A stretch of 64,000 bases of DNA from NCBI RefSeq assembly GCF_035046485.1, contig NC_085137.1, positions 456,253,004 through 456,317,003 of the forward strand, written 5' to 3'. The notes beneath the pieces are model-generated. The model was not told the DNA's origin, did not search any database, and worked only from the letters and a program-made list of their open reading frames with translations. Positions 34,036 through 46,324 of the stretch are shown here, in pieces (position 1 is the first letter of the stretch; every line of letters starts with the position of its first letter). Source of the DNA: Aedes albopictus (taxonomy: Eukaryota; Arthropoda; Insecta; Diptera; Culicidae). A program made the translations under genes and the position numbers.

Positions 34036-35280
34036 TCACTTCCGAAAAACATCATGAAAATCTATTGTGGTAAACCATGGAGTAAAAATAAAAAAATGCG
34101 CATAAATCCCTACAAGAACCGCTGGTGAAAATTTTGAAAAAATAATTATGCATATAAAAATATTATGCATATGCCCTGGGCTTGGATTATATCTTCCAGG
34201 AAGCTTTGATTTCAGGCATGTGGTCGATGGCCTTTGCAGCAATGATTGGAATAGCTGAATGTATAATCAATGGCAAACAATTCTGTAAGAATCAGATCTT
34301 CAAGTCATCTGATATAGTTATACTGATCATGACGCTGCATAGTATATATCGAACATTTGTCGAAGTCATTTATGTGCCGGGAAAATATAATTCCAAGTTG
34401 GAGAGAATATTACAAACTGAGGGAGGGTAATAGGCCCAGTCAGACCCCTGAATGGGCAATGTGGGTTAGTTTATGGGAATGCCATTGAAAGTTTGTAATA
34501 TTCTCCGAGGCTTTCGAAATCCAACAGGGCGCGTCCCCGGGTTGCGGATAGGGGGAAAAGGGAGATTTTTCACATTTGTACTGTAATCAGCCAATGTGGT
34601 ATTATCTCCTATGGTGTTGTAGTGCGAATGAATGATCTCATTCTATGGGAATTCGAACCTTGTAATGTATTGTTTATCAACTTCAATTTTCTAAGCTTGA
34701 TAAGGTTTTGAAGACAAACATGAGATGAGAGAATTGCCTAATAGGAAAGTCACATCAGCAAAGCTTTTACATATGCAAATGCTATCCATGGGGTCATGTC
34801 TAGCATTTAATATGTATGGCAATGACTGATTCTTACCTAGCAGGGGTACTACAAGACCACGCGGACAATTCGATTAAAGGCTTAATTGGGAATAATATAT
34901 TTTCCAGAACTGAAGGGACATTTTTTTCCGGGGTGACTGGCGAGTCGGAGAGGGTAGAAGTTTCCGTTTGTTATAATTGACAAAATAAACAATCGGGCGC
35001 TTTTTCTTTCTATGACTTGCTTGGTATTTTGTGAATTCTCGTATACTTTTTCAAAACGACGTATAATACACGCAAATCCTATGTTGATACGTCGTTTTGA
35101 ATAAGTATCCGAGAATTATTGTTTTTTGGTTTTGGAAGGTATGCGATTCACTATTGAGCCTTAAAATTATTTTGCATATGAATAGCATTGATATTGTCAA
35201 GTCTGTACCAACACCCTAATCCCACACCAAAATACTCTTTTCCTATCCCATGGCGTTTATGTGGTCAGCAAAGACTATTC
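34036..35280. other. Unresolved dispersed-repeat-like region
   Basis: No recognised gene. An 82-codon frame at 34182-34430 has hydrophobic stretches but no domain I know. A short inverted word (GAGAATATTACAAACT / AGTTTGTAATATTCTC) lies near 34400 and 34490. The AAATATTATGCATATG word occurs near 34155 and again near 35375. Confidence 0.4.
35033..35118. repeat. Short foldback
   Basis: AATTCTCGTATACTTTTTCA and CAAAACGACGTA on the left face TACGTCGTTTTGAATAAGTA and CCGAGAATT on the right, around a centre of about 25 bases. Confidence 0.8.
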
Positions 35281-35399
35281 AGCCATTACCCCTCCTTATC
35301 ATCGGCTTTGGACTGACTTGCGCTCTCATTGCCCCACCAAATGCTGCAAAATGAAAAATGAAAATGAAATATAAAAATATTATGCATATGCATATTAAA

Positions 35400-36560
35400 A
35401 TATTATGCATTATCCTGGGGTGAATTCCAAGAAAAATCCTCAAAAAAAAATCCAGAAAAATACCCTGGGAAAACATTGAATGGCTTTCTGTAGTAACTCT
35501 TGAAAGGAATTAATTGAGAAAATCTTGAAAAACTTCAGCATTGGCCTCGTGAAATATTACTATAGGTTACTGTAATTGTTCATTCTGCGATTTCCGTAGA
35601 AATTTCGCCAGTAATTCCTCTATGCATTTCTTTAGTGTTAGTGATTCTTCCACGAAAATTTCGCAGGGTAGTCTTCTAAGAATTCCTTCGCACTTAAAAC
35701 AGATTGCCGAGATCGGTTGTGCGAATCTCGGTTAAAGTTCAATATATGCGGTCTTTTTTCTATCTCATCTAGATAGAACTAGTTAATAATGCTGGTTTCT
35801 ACATTTTTCTCACTAGCGTCACCTACTTGGCTTTCTTATGCGAATGATCTCCTGAAACACTGCTGAACTTTCTATTTCATCGGGATCGAAAGTACTAGTC
35901 AAAAATGCCCATTTTTACATGATCGCTAGACATAATACGAACCAAACCGCATGCCTTTTCCTTATGATGCCAACGACATATAGAACAATTTTGCCAAAGA
36001 CTCAAATTCCTCCAAGCAATCTCATGAGATCCTTCTATGTCATCTCTAGGAATTCCTCCACAAATTCTCTTAGGATTGTTCGAAAGCTTGTACGGTTCTG
36101 CTCTGAGATGCTGATTTGTGAAAAATACGGCTGGCATTGATAACAATATGGGACAGATTTACTTAGAAAGCCAGAGTATTTTTACCGGAATTCCCTAAGA
36201 AGTTCCACCGATAATTCCTCCATGAGTTTCTTCAGAGATTCCTTCAAGAATTTCTTAAGGCAATCTAATAGATTTTTCTTTGTAATCTCTAACCATTGCT
36301 TCTTTTTCTTTGAGATTCCTCGATTTTTTTGTGATTCTTGCTGATTTTTCTTTTCTCTCAGGTATATGCTGTAGGAATTCATCTATGTACGTAATATCAT
36401 GGGATTTCTTAAGAAAAACTTGTAAGTTTTAAAAACCATTTTTCTTTGGTTTTCGCAGAGATTTCTCTACTGAAAAAATCATAAGGAGTTCCTTAGGGAT
36501 CTCCATTAGAAGTTCCATCAGGAACTCATCCATGAGTTTCTTCTGAGATAAGCTTTATGG
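35400..36560 (-). repeat. Decayed 12-bp-period array, mostly minus orientation
   Basis: Scattered units such as AATTCCTCCATGAGTTTCTT, AGTAATTCCTC and GGAATTCC are interrupted by single-copy-looking sequence at 35690-35960. Confidence 0.5.
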
Positions 36561-37459
36561 ATTCTTTTACCAGATTTTTTTTTTCTGTCTGGGATACCCT
36601 TGCAGGGTACTAACTAGACCTGGAAAACCTCAAATTGTCAGGGATTTTTATCTTATCTGGAAAGTAGACCAATGGGGAGCTCCTTCAGATGATTCTTGTT
36701 CAATTCGTAAACATTGTTGAGTGTTGAATTAATGAAAAATGTGTGGATGGTTTTAACAAATTTTCAAGAGGAGTTTCTGATCGATCCTTTGAAGAAATTT
36801 ATGGCTGAGTTACCCAAAACATCTTCGCGTTTATTTTGAAAATTCGTTGGTACATTTTCGTCAAATTCTTGTAGATCTTGAATATTTTTTTCAGAAATCT
36901 TTCAATGATTTCACCGAGTTTCTGGAAAAAAATGAGAAATAGAAGAAGTCTTTACTGATATAGCTTGAAATAGGTAAGGCAATGCCCGTTTACATGCAGT
37001 CATTATTTCTGAAAAAAAATGAAGATTTTGTTATCGAATCGGAAAAAACAGGAAGATTATATTCTAGATTATCAGGTGTATCTCAAACAGAAGTAAGCAT
37101 TACAAATGAGTTTCTAGCTAGACTCGAAGAGTTTCAGCAGTCTCATCCTGTCAGAATGCTTTTTAGAAATAAATTCATAGCAAAACCCATGAAAATCATC
37201 TCAGTCAAATTTCGAATTGTATTGAAGAAAATACAACTCTATCGGATTTCCGTTCTTGCTTCATTTCATCCACATGGTAGCCAGGTTATGTCACTAAGAG
37301 TCCCATTTATCAACTAAATAATTCAAAGTCTTGTTTGTTAAATTTGGGATTGTCTTCACCTTAGGATTGTTTGTTCCTGGAATTATTTTCAAAAACCTTA
37401 AAGAAAAAAATCTTGAAATTCTGGAAATTTTAGTTTTGTAAACGAATAGACAGACACCC
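36561..37459. other. No supported gene
   Basis: An AT-rich stretch. A 111-codon + strand frame (36982-37317) has no recognised domain and lies in an intron; I do not call it a gene. Confidence 0.35.
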
Positions 37460-38235
37460 TGCTTTAGGAAACTCAAACTTTCCCCAAGGAATTCTTCTAG
37501 GTATTCTCGTTCAATTTTCGAGTGGATCTTTTCGTACTCGATAATATGCTTATGTTTGGATATCTGAAAAGATTCCTGGCCTTGGATTTATTCTTGAGTT
37601 CTTCGATTTCATAAGGAGTTCCCTCTGGGATTATACCATATAGAAGATATTATATAGATATTCCTCTATAAGTTCTTCGTAATTTTCTACGGGGATTTCT
37701 TCAAGAGTTTCGCCAGAAATTGTAATTTACTAAGGTATTCATTTTCTGTTGCACTCTAGAAATCCGTTTGAAATTCCATCAGAAAATCTCCCAGATACTT
37801 CTTCGGAAATTCCTCCAGCAGTTTATCCGAGGTTTTCTTCAAGAGTTCCTACTGTTTGTTTCCAAAATTACCCCATTTTTTCTTAGATTCCTTCAGAAGT
37901 CCTTTCTGGGATTCCTACAACAATGTTTCTAGGATAACCTTCTGGGATTTATCCAGGAATTCTTCTAGGATTTCTTTACGAGTTTCTTCTGGGGTATATC
38001 AGTTTGTTCTTTCTGAAATTAATGCATGATCTCGTTCTTCCTCCAATAAGCTGAATTTCCTCCAGAATCGTCTTAGGAATTTCTTCAGGCGTTTCCTGCA
38101 TGAGTTAGTTCTGTGGATTCAGCAGTTTACTCTGGGTATCCTTTTCGGAATAAACCTGCTCACGCCAGAAAATTCCAAAATGAAAAAGATAAAAAAAAAT
38201 CAGGGAATCCTCCAGGAGTACCTTCTGAGAATCCT
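37460..38235 (-). repeat. 12-bp-period array, minus orientation
   Basis: Units like GGAAATTCCTCCAGCAG and GGAATTTCTTCAGGCG. It lies upstream of the exon at 40865, opposite in orientation to the large array downstream (42075-45365). Confidence 0.6.
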
Positions 38236-38273
38236 GCTAGTGTTCCTTCTGGGAATCCTGTTATTGATAAATT

Positions 38274-38460
38274 GAGGGATAAAATTGTGGAAAAATGACC
38301 ATTGTTTCTGGTGTGGGTTTCGAACCCGCGACTCCACAACGCTAGACGGGTGTTTTAGCCAACTAAGCCACAAAACAAGTTACGAATTTGTGGAGTAAGA
38401 AGTGGAATTAAATTCGAAGCGTCACTCTAATCGGATTCGGTTTTCACAACTTTATCTCTC
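38274..38460 (-). mobile_element. TIR-bounded element containing a tRNA-like sequence, copy 1
   Basis: The ends GAGGGATAAAATTGTGGAAA and TTTTCACAACTTTATCTCTC are inverted repeats. On the - strand the centre (about 38305-38380) has TGGCTTAGTTGGCTAAAAC (A-box-like) and GCGGGTTCGAAACCC (B box). The anticodon stem is broken, so this is not a working tRNA. The second copy is at 47357-47540 in the same orientation. Confidence 0.75.
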
Positions 38461-40864
38461 TTTCGACTTGAAGATCAATCGACAATCTTTTTTTTTTCAT
38501 GAACAAATAAAATAGTTTTGTTTTTGCGTAACGTTATACATAACTTTGTGAACAATACAGTTAAATTTTGGTTTGAGAGGAACTTGCAAATGCCAAAATT
38601 TTCGAAACTTGAAAATTATCGCTACAAAATGTCTGTCTGAGTTTTCTAGAGATGTGATCTCATTATTCAGGAAATGTTCTTTTCTTACTAATGAATAAGT
38701 TGTTGAAAGAAAAAAAAACAGTTGGAATTTATTTTAAATTTAGTCTGGCCAGTTTTACTAAAACCAAAACATTTCAACTGCAAACAATACTCAAATTTTA
38801 AATTGTTTTCATTTTCACAAATCACAAACTGTGATATTTTCATGAAAATGTGTAGTTTGATGAGAGACAAACAAGTCTAGAAACAAACATGTGAAAACAT
38901 GTGTTGCCTATATTTTTACTCAATACTCAAACCCAGACAGAATTTTCAAAAGCTTCTAGATCATATGTTGTAATGGAGGTCGAGATCGAATACCTCTTCA
39001 ATGTTTAATACATCCAATTCTATAAATACGTCTTATATTCATCAACTATATTGAAGTTTTTTTACGTTTAAGTTATATTTCTCTATGCCAAGTTGATACA
39101 AAATATGTTCGTACAGCATACAAATACGAAATAATTGCCATATATTCTTGATTACTAACACTCACGTCTATCTACCATTATTCTCGTTGTTATTCGACTT
39201 CTTTTTTGCCTTCAATCGCCAAAATCACTAAAACCAAAAACCAAACAAATGCCAATCCTCAATCAAATCCAATCAAACCTATACTCAAAACCACTCAATA
39301 AAAACCAAAAACAAACCCGCTACGTTCGCAGTCGGTAAGTATAGTACGCTGTCAAGAAGCTATAACATTCTTTTCGGTTTGTTTCAACTTTTTTTTACTT
39401 TAAGTTTGGTTCAACTTGCCTTGCTTTTGATTTCTTCACTCTAAGTCACGTTCTGGTTTTTGTTGATCATGTCACTGTCATCCAGTTTTTGCGTAGAGGA
39501 AATCATCCATGCACTGGTGGTTTAAAGAGAACGGGAATAACCTTAATCATTACATTGAATTTGTGTTTGAATTTACTGCATTTTTTTTTAAAGAACTTCT
39601 CACACATGTTAAAATATTTCTTGCAAAACACACCAGGCTCAGTTGAATTTAAACATTACGGAGCACCGTGTTTATTCCTTCATTCTAAAATGTTCAACTC
39701 TCTTCTCTTTGAACCTGACAGTGTTGCCATCTGTTTCATTTCCGCATTTTTCGATTATTTTGAATTGGTTTTCGCGTAAGCAATGTGTGCGTTTTGTGTC
39801 GTCGATTAAATCAGTTTTCAGTGCATCAGTAAATCCTTCTCTTCCTGTTGAGGCGATCAATCGTTGACTTTTAAGTTTTTATCGAAAAATCAGATTGATC
39901 GCAGACAAGTGTTGCTAATTTTTCAAATCATTTCATTTGCATTCATTCATGGTTGCTCAGATTTCTTTTCAATTCACAAAGATTGAGTTTTCGCATTCTA
40001 GTTTTGTTTGTAAACTTTATTCCTTTTTTTTTTCTCACCGAAAATCAACTTTTCCTTCTGCCCCCCAAAGTTGCCAACCGCCAAGAAAAGGAAATCTTTC
40101 TTATTTTATTCTTTTTTCTCTCCTTTTTCCTAAAGACAGACCAATATTATGATGAATATAAATTTAACATGAAGGAAAGGTAAAATTAATTATTCTTAAA
40201 CAGCTGCGATTTTTCTCCTCTTTACATAATTAATATCAATATAATCACTATTACCAGCATTTTACCGATTTTAACGATAGAGGTGTTCTGTTTCGTATGT
40301 CCGTCGAAAACAATCGAAATTTACTACCACTACCAAAAGCTCTAATAGCAATTTACCCCAAAAAATCCCATTTCAATCGAAAAAAAATTTCAAATCTTAA
40401 CTTTAACAGGCTCCTTCAAGTAGAATAGCGCATATAATTTCTTTAGAATCATTTACCAAAGAATCAAAAATCGCATTTTGCAACTTTTAGCTTTGATTTT
40501 ACTCATTTATGGTCATTTGTTGTTCACCTGTTTCACCCTTATTACGATTCCATTCCACAATTACCCTCAACAAAATAGAATACAGCAAAACAATTGAATC
40601 GATACTGCGAGCAGTACAGCCTACTTTTCGATTTTAGCGAATCAAAAAGAAACCAATTTGCAGCGCCAACTCTTCTCTTCTCCATTGCCAACAAGAGAGA
40701 TCCATTTTTTCTGATAGTGATTTCGATGATTTTCTCACTTGTAACCAGAAAACGATCACGTTTCCACTAATAGACAATTTTCCACTCGTATTCTTGTTTT
40801 ATTTCCGATACCGATTTTTGGTTTTGGTTTGGTCCCACACACGGATGCTGCCCACCCACCTCAG

Positions 40865-41048
40865 ATCGTCCAAGAAGAAACACTCCAAACGGTCCCATCA
40901 TCACCACCATCGGGATGGAAGCGAAGCGCCGGGCTCGGATTCGGCGGACTCCGAGGACGATTCGGCTGGTTCGAACAGTTCCGACTCGGCGGCAGCTGCG
41001 GACCGGGATCACAAACGGCGCCACAAGCGGGATTCCCGCAAAGACAAG
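40865..41048 (+). CDS. SRRM2: SRRM2-like protein, 184-nt Ser/Asp/His-rich exon
   Basis: The acceptor is CCCACCTCAG and the donor AAG|GTAGGT. The first base completes AG|A (Arg) from the 26929 exon. It then reads SSKKKHSKRSHHHHHRDGSE, an acidic Ser/Asp stretch with alternating SDS and SED words, and DHKRRHKRDSRKDK. It ends on a whole codon, unlike the other exons here. Compositional bias toward G and C at third positions sets it apart from the intron around it. I infer its place in this gene from frame, strand and composition; it has no family-specific motif. Confidence 0.8.
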
Positions 41049-41842
41049 GTAGGTCATGGAACGTCCAACTCTGTGCGTTTGCCATCTAGTCGATAATAAT
41101 AGTGCGCCTTTGTATGATATGTACCACACCCCTCTCTCACTCGTTGAGAACCAAAGTAATGCTAATTTTTTATTTCTTTTTTAAGTTTTCGGTTAAGTGA
41201 AGGATCACTTTTTTTTTTGTTTTTCCGCTGAGAAACCCAAGAAATGGAAGGTTTTTCTGTGTAATTTGTAGCTTCAAGCTTGGAATCGATAGCAAGTGTA
41301 CAGAAGTAAATCGAACATTGAACTAACACCATCGTCAGACATGTTTTACTTGTATAGCCCGCAAATCACACAACAATCACCCACAGTGCAAACTCCCATT
41401 TTGTTTCTGTTTAGCTTGATGATTTCTACATGTTACTATTAACTTCTTTTTTCTCGTCAAATCTTTTAAACTGCCAAACTCATGCATTAGAAGTGAATTC
41501 AGTTGTGAAGAGTTCATAAGGTATCTTTTTAAGTACTTTGTTTGAGGAAAAGAAAACATTTCTAATTGACGAATTTTTGCGAGAAATCTATTTTGTGACA
41601 TTTTTGGTTTGTTTTCACTATTACACATATCCTTCTTTTGAGTACAAATATGTAACAGTTTTGTTTCCATGTCTATTTAAGTTGAGCGTCCAATCGTTCG
41701 AGATTTGTCATTCGATGCCAAAATGTATTGCAACTCACTTTCAGAACTGTAAACGTCACAAAGGTAACACTTTATTCCAGTATTCCACCCGGGAACTTCG
41801 AATGAACTTCATAGTTTAAAGTGACGTTAATAAAAGTGACCA

Positions 41843-42072
41843 AGACGCAGGAGCTCATCCGTAATAGTCGCCCAACTGGCACTATTGTTCGCGTATCTTA
41901 CAACCAGGGTCACTAATGCACAGTAGCGAATCTCTCTCCTACTCTGGAGCGCTATCTCGGCGGTCTTTTTAACCGATAAGATAGCGTCTACGGTCGACCT
42001 CTCCTTCCAGAAGCCGAACCGGCTGCTTGAGAGACCATTAACACCACTCGGTTTCCAACCATCGAGGTGTCC
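41843..42072 (-). pseudogene. R1-clade LINE reverse-transcriptase fragment
   Basis: On the - strand one frame reads SSRFGFWKERSTVDAILSV and, further on, RYCALVTLVVRYANNSASW. These correspond to the R1/Jockey-type reverse-transcriptase blocks FGFRKGRSTVDAI and VTLDVxNAFNSASW. The catalytic aspartate of the second block is replaced by Val, and FGF is followed by WKE where RKG is usual, so the copy is inactive. Only about 75 codons remain; nothing else of the element is recognisable nearby. It ends where the 12-bp array begins. Confidence 0.8.
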
Positions 42073-42074
42073 CT

Positions 42075-45000
42075 GTCAGAATTTCTGACGGGAATCCCTG
42101 GAGAAATTATTGACGAGTTTCTTGGAGGTACATCCGGAGAACTGTTGGGGTGGGATTTTTAGAATTTTTGGAAATTCTTGGAACGAATAGCTGGAATGTA
42201 TTCAAAAATATATGTCTGGAGGAATTTTCAAAAGCAATTCCTAGAGGAATTCGTGGTGCATTTTCTAGTGAAATTCCGGGATTAAATCTTGGGTGAAATC
42301 CTGAATGATCTCTTGAAAAATGCGTCTGAAAGCGTTTCTAGCATATAAGTACATTTATGTTTAAAGTAAGTCATAGACAGTGACTGTGGAGGAATCACAG
42401 GACATATTCCTGAAAGAATCGTAGGACGAATTTCTGAAGAAACTCCTTTGCAGGAGCTGCAGATGTATTCTTGAAGGAATAAATCTGTCGGTGAACTCCT
42501 TTAAGACTTCTCGGAGATAATTGTGAAAGAATTCCTGGATGACTTCTTGGAGAATTTATTGTCTTCTCCCTCTAAAATTATCTTGAAAAATTACAATACA
42601 AATCGCTGAAGAAATTCCTTTAGGAATCCTTCAAGTAATTCAAAAAGTCTTCAGATATTCCTGGAAAAATTCTTGGGTGAGTCGATGAAAAAAAATGGAC
42701 GGTTTTCTAAAATTTCTGACCTTTGAATACATTTTTTTTTAAAATCCCGAGAGGAATTTCTGAAGAAATATCTACAGGAATTCCTGAAGCAATCCCTGAG
42801 AAATCTCCCGAAAGAATCCCTGGAGAAATGGAGGAATTCCTGGAGAAATTCTGCAGGTGTACATGGAGTAAACTCTGTAGGAATCCCTAGAGGAATTTCT
42901 GAAAGCATACCTATAACAATCCCTGAATTAATTCCTGCAGGATTCCTTAGAGTAGTTATGAAAGGAATCTTGAGGAATTCTTGGAGGAATTCACACACAC
43001 ATTTCTGGAGGAATCTCTAGAGGAATTCTTAGACAAATCCCTGGAGAAATTCCTAGAGAATCCCTGGAGAAATTTGTGATGCAACAACTGGAGGATTTCC
43101 TGAAGGCATTGCAGAAATTACTGGACGTATGCCTTGATTAATTCCGAGATAAAATCCTGGTGGAATCTCTAGAAGGAATGCTGGGAGGAACCTCAGAAAG
43201 AATTCCCGGAGCAATCCCTCGATTATATCCTAGAGAAATCCCTGGAAAAATTCCGTGATGAATCCGTGGAGGAGTTTCCAAAGGAATTCCTGGAGGAATT
43301 CTTGCAGGAATACCTTGAGGAAACCCTGGAGGAATCCCTGCAGAAATTCTTGGAGGAATTCCTGAATGAATTCCTGAGGCAAGTCCTGAAAGAAATCATG
43401 AAAGAATCATTGAATGAATTCCTGCAAGATACCCTAGAGGAATCCCTGGAGAAATCTCTTTAGGAATTCCTGGGGAATCCTTAGAGAAATTTCTGGAGGA
43501 TTCCTTGAAGCAATTTCTAGAGAGACCTCAGGAGGAATGTCTGGAAGAACTTCCGGACAAATTCCTGGCGGAATCCCAGGAGGAATTCCTGGAGAAATCC
43601 CTAGAGAAATTCTTGGGGATAGTCCGTGGAACTATTCCTGGAAGACTTCCTGGAGGAATCCCTGAATGAATTCCTAGAAGAATCTCAAGAGCATTTTTTG
43701 GAGGAATCCTTCGAGGAATCATTGAAGGAAATCCTGGATGAATCTCTAGAAAAATCCTTCGAGAAATCCCTAAAGAATTCCTGGTGAAATTTGTGCAGGA
43801 ATCTTTGAAGGAGAAATTCCAGGATAAATTCCTGGAGGAATCCCTAGAAGAATTCCTGGAGGAATCCCTGGAAAATTCCTGACGGAATTCTTGAAATAAT
43901 TTCTGAGGGATTCTCTGGAGGATATCCTGAAGAAATTCCAGAAGAAATTCCTGGAGGAGTCCCTAGAGAAATTCTTGGTGGAATTCCTGGAGGAGTCCCA
44001 CGTGGAATGCCTGGAGGAACTTCATGAAGAACTCCTGGAGGAACACCTGGAATTATTTCTGGATAAATTCGGGGAGGAAATCCTGAGAGAATTTCTGAAG
44101 AAAACCCTGGAGAATTTCCTGAAGAAATTGACGTAGTAATTTCTGAAACAATTCCTAGAGAAATTCACGAAGAAATTCCTGGATCAATTCCTGAAAGAAT
44201 TCCTGGAGTAATTTCCGAAGAAATTCCAGGTGGAATCCTTGAAGGTCTTCAAATCCTTGAAGGTATTCTTGGAGGAGTTCCTGAATAAAATTCTGGAGGA
44301 ATCATCATAGAAATCCCTGGAGGAACTCTTTGAGGAATGCCTAGAGGTATTCCTAAAGGAATTCCTGAAGGAATGCCTGGAGACATGACTGTAGGAAATC
44401 TCTAGAGGAACTCCTTGAGGTATCTCTAGAGGAATTCCTTGAGGTATCTCTAGAGGGATAATTGGAGGAATTCCTCGAGGAAGCTCTAGAGGAATTCCTG
44501 CACGAGTCCGTATAGGAGTTTTTAGAGGAATCCCTGCAGGAATTTCCAAAGGAATCCTGGAAGAATTCCTGTAGGAATTTATGGAGGAATCACAGGAACA
44601 ATTCCTGAATAAATCCAAGGAGCAATTCCTGAGAGAATTTCAGAAGAAGTTTTTGAAGAAATACCAGGATGTACTCAAGAAATCGTTGGAATTCCTGATG
44701 GATTTCTAAAAAAAGCTCGTAGAGGGACTCTTGGTGGAATCCCTGTAGCAATTCCTGAAGAAACAACAGGAGGAATGTTGGAAGCAATCCCAAGAAAAAT
44801 TCTTAAGAGAATCTCTAAACAGTTCCTGGTAGAAGTCTTGGAGTAATTCTTAGAACAATTTCTGCAGGTTACAGGAGCAATTCCTGAAGGCATCCCAAGA
44901 AGAGTTCTTGGAGGCGTTTTTAAAATAATCCTTGAAGTTGTTCCTTAGAATCACATAAGTAATTCCCGAGTTGATTCCTGGAGGAATTTCTGAAGAAATC

Positions 45001-45365
45001 TCATGAGGAATCCCGGAAGAAATTCCTTAGGGAATCTCAGGAGAGTTTCCGGAAGAATTTCTGTAGAGATCCCTGGATGAAAAATCTGAAGAAATCTATG
45101 TCTACAGTAATTTCTGGTCGAATTATTGTAGGAATACTTAGATGTACTGCTAAAGGGTTTTCGTACAAATATTCTAAGCAATTCCTGGATTAATTTTTGA
45201 ATGATATCTAGTCAAATATTCTGAATGAATTTATGGAAGATATTCCTGCAGAAATACTTCGAATAATTCCAGATAGAATTCCAGCCGTAATTCTCTGAGG
45301 AACCTCTAAAGATATTCCAGTACAAATCCTCAATGAAGCGTCTGGTGAAATCCCCTAGATAAATT
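42075..45365 (+). repeat. Largest plus-orientation 12-bp array, about 3.3 kb
   Basis: Dense units GGAATTCCTGGAGGAATCCC with variants GAAATTCCTGAAG and GGAATCTCTAGAG. Some stretches (43266-43463) stay open as repeats like LEEFLEESL, giving amphipathic-looking peptides. Stops appear in every frame, and the other strand reads GIPPGIPLEIP-type repeats equally well, so this is not coding. Confidence 0.9.
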
Positions 45366-45650
45366 CTTGGAGGAATCTGCAGCTAGTATAGAAAAATTCT
45401 CAAACAATCATCCTGATTCCTCAAAACTGCAATGCCGCATTTTACTTTTTTTTGTAAAACCGGGAATCCTCACGGAATTTCATGGAACAGGGAAACATAT
45501 GGAATACTCAGGCAAGTTTTACAACGATAAAAATAAAAAAAAAATGGGTCGTATGAATAAAAAGTAGCGACCATTACTTCTTGTAGATTTACTCAGAAGA
45601 AAACTCCACAGGGTTTTTCCTTTTTTTTTTTGAACATGAGTTTTTACTAA

Positions 45651-45851
45651 GATCTAGCTACTTTATCGGCGCTGCAGTCTTGGGGAATCAAAACGACTGT
45701 TTTAAATTTGTCCCGACTCCTGTTTCGAGTCTTCTTCAAAGGGAAAATTTTGACTGAAGAAGACTTGAAACAGAGTCGAAACGTCGGGAAAAATCTAAAA
45801 CAGTGTCGTTTTGATTCCCCAAGACTGCAGCGCCGATAAAGTAGCTAGATC
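45651..45851. repeat. 201-bp foldback element
   Basis: It begins GATCTAGCTACTTTATCGGC and ends with the reverse complement. The arms are about 85 bases and include GCTGCAGTCTTGGGGAATCA and its mirror. Inside is a smaller pair, GAAGACTTGAAACAG / CTGTTTCGAGTCTTC. Confidence 0.9.
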
Positions 45852-45894
45852 ACACATATCAGTCGAACTCTCTTAAGTACCGTTTTTACTAATG

Positions 45895-46045
45895 CCGTTT
45901 TTCTTTTTGAACCTGGGTTGGAACTGGATTGGCGGAAAATGGGTAAACAAACAAACTTTAGTACAAGTGAAACCGAAATCGGGTTTGGGTTGAAACTGTG
46001 GTCTCATCCAGTTCCAACCCAGGTTGGAACTGGATCAAAAAGATA
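45895..46045. repeat. Short inverted repeat around TGGGTTGGAACTGGAT
   Basis: GAACCTGGGTTGGAACTGGA occurs near 45918. ATCCAGTTCCAACCCAGG, followed directly by GTTGGAACTGGAT, occurs near 46014-46035. It is an inverted and overlapping direct repeat; no gene is supported. Confidence 0.6.
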
Positions 46046-46324
46046 AACGACATAAGTGTTTATAGAACTGTCAAAACAAATATTTTTCCCGTTCAAGGCT
46101 TTTTATTGGAAGTGAAGACGCTGAAGGTTTCTTCAGATGGTTATTCGAAAAGCATGTTAAATGGAGGAGAACGTACCTCTGGAGCCGACCTACTGATACC
46201 TGATGTTATCAAGAAGGAATCGGGCATATAATCGTTGCAACTGGCCCTCACCAAAGGAGCTCGGCAGTTCCAACGAAGAAAAAAAGAGGAAGAAGACATC
46301 TGACACGGAACAAAAAGGAGTTTT

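Larger units (their letters stand above)
26992..40864 (+). other. Intron of about 13.9 kb in the SRRM2-like gene
   Basis: It begins GTAATT and ends CCACCTCAG. It holds a Feilai-like SINE, 12-bp arrays, a giant foldback, a tRNA-like SINE, two MITE families and homopolymer-rich stretches (29640-30060, many A and T runs). A copy of the SINE-tail motif lies near 30772-30803. The segment at 29060-29280 shares CAGCACAGAGAACAGAC and neighbouring words with 55780-55870. The last 2.4 kb (38460-40864) are free of evident repeats. I found no supported extra exon inside. Confidence 0.75.

Noticed and set aside
34182..34430. 82-codon frame with hydrophobic stretches
   Set aside because: No recognisable domain, no splice context, and it lies in repeat-like intron sequence.
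36982..37317. 111-codon + strand frame in the intron
   Set aside because: No motif or family resemblance, AT-rich codon use like the intron around it, and no splice sites in frame.
39300..39345. Donor-like CGGTAAGT near 39334
   Set aside because: No convincing acceptor or open coding stretch lies upstream.
40136..40179. Possible 44-nt exon with a strong pyrimidine-rich acceptor (TCCTTTTTCCTAAAG) and donor-like AG|GTAAAA
   Set aside because: In the phase required by the 26929-26991 exon it runs into TGA. In its open phase it would not fit the neighbours, and its Tyr/Asp/Asn content is unlike the RS gene.
42075..45365. Open frames coding LEEFLEESL- or GIPPGIPLEIP-type peptides in the 12-bp arrays (also at 420-1860, 11345-15610 and 59781-64000)
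   Set aside because: The 12-base period keeps several frames open on both strands at once. Frames start and end at random decay points and have no splice or family support.
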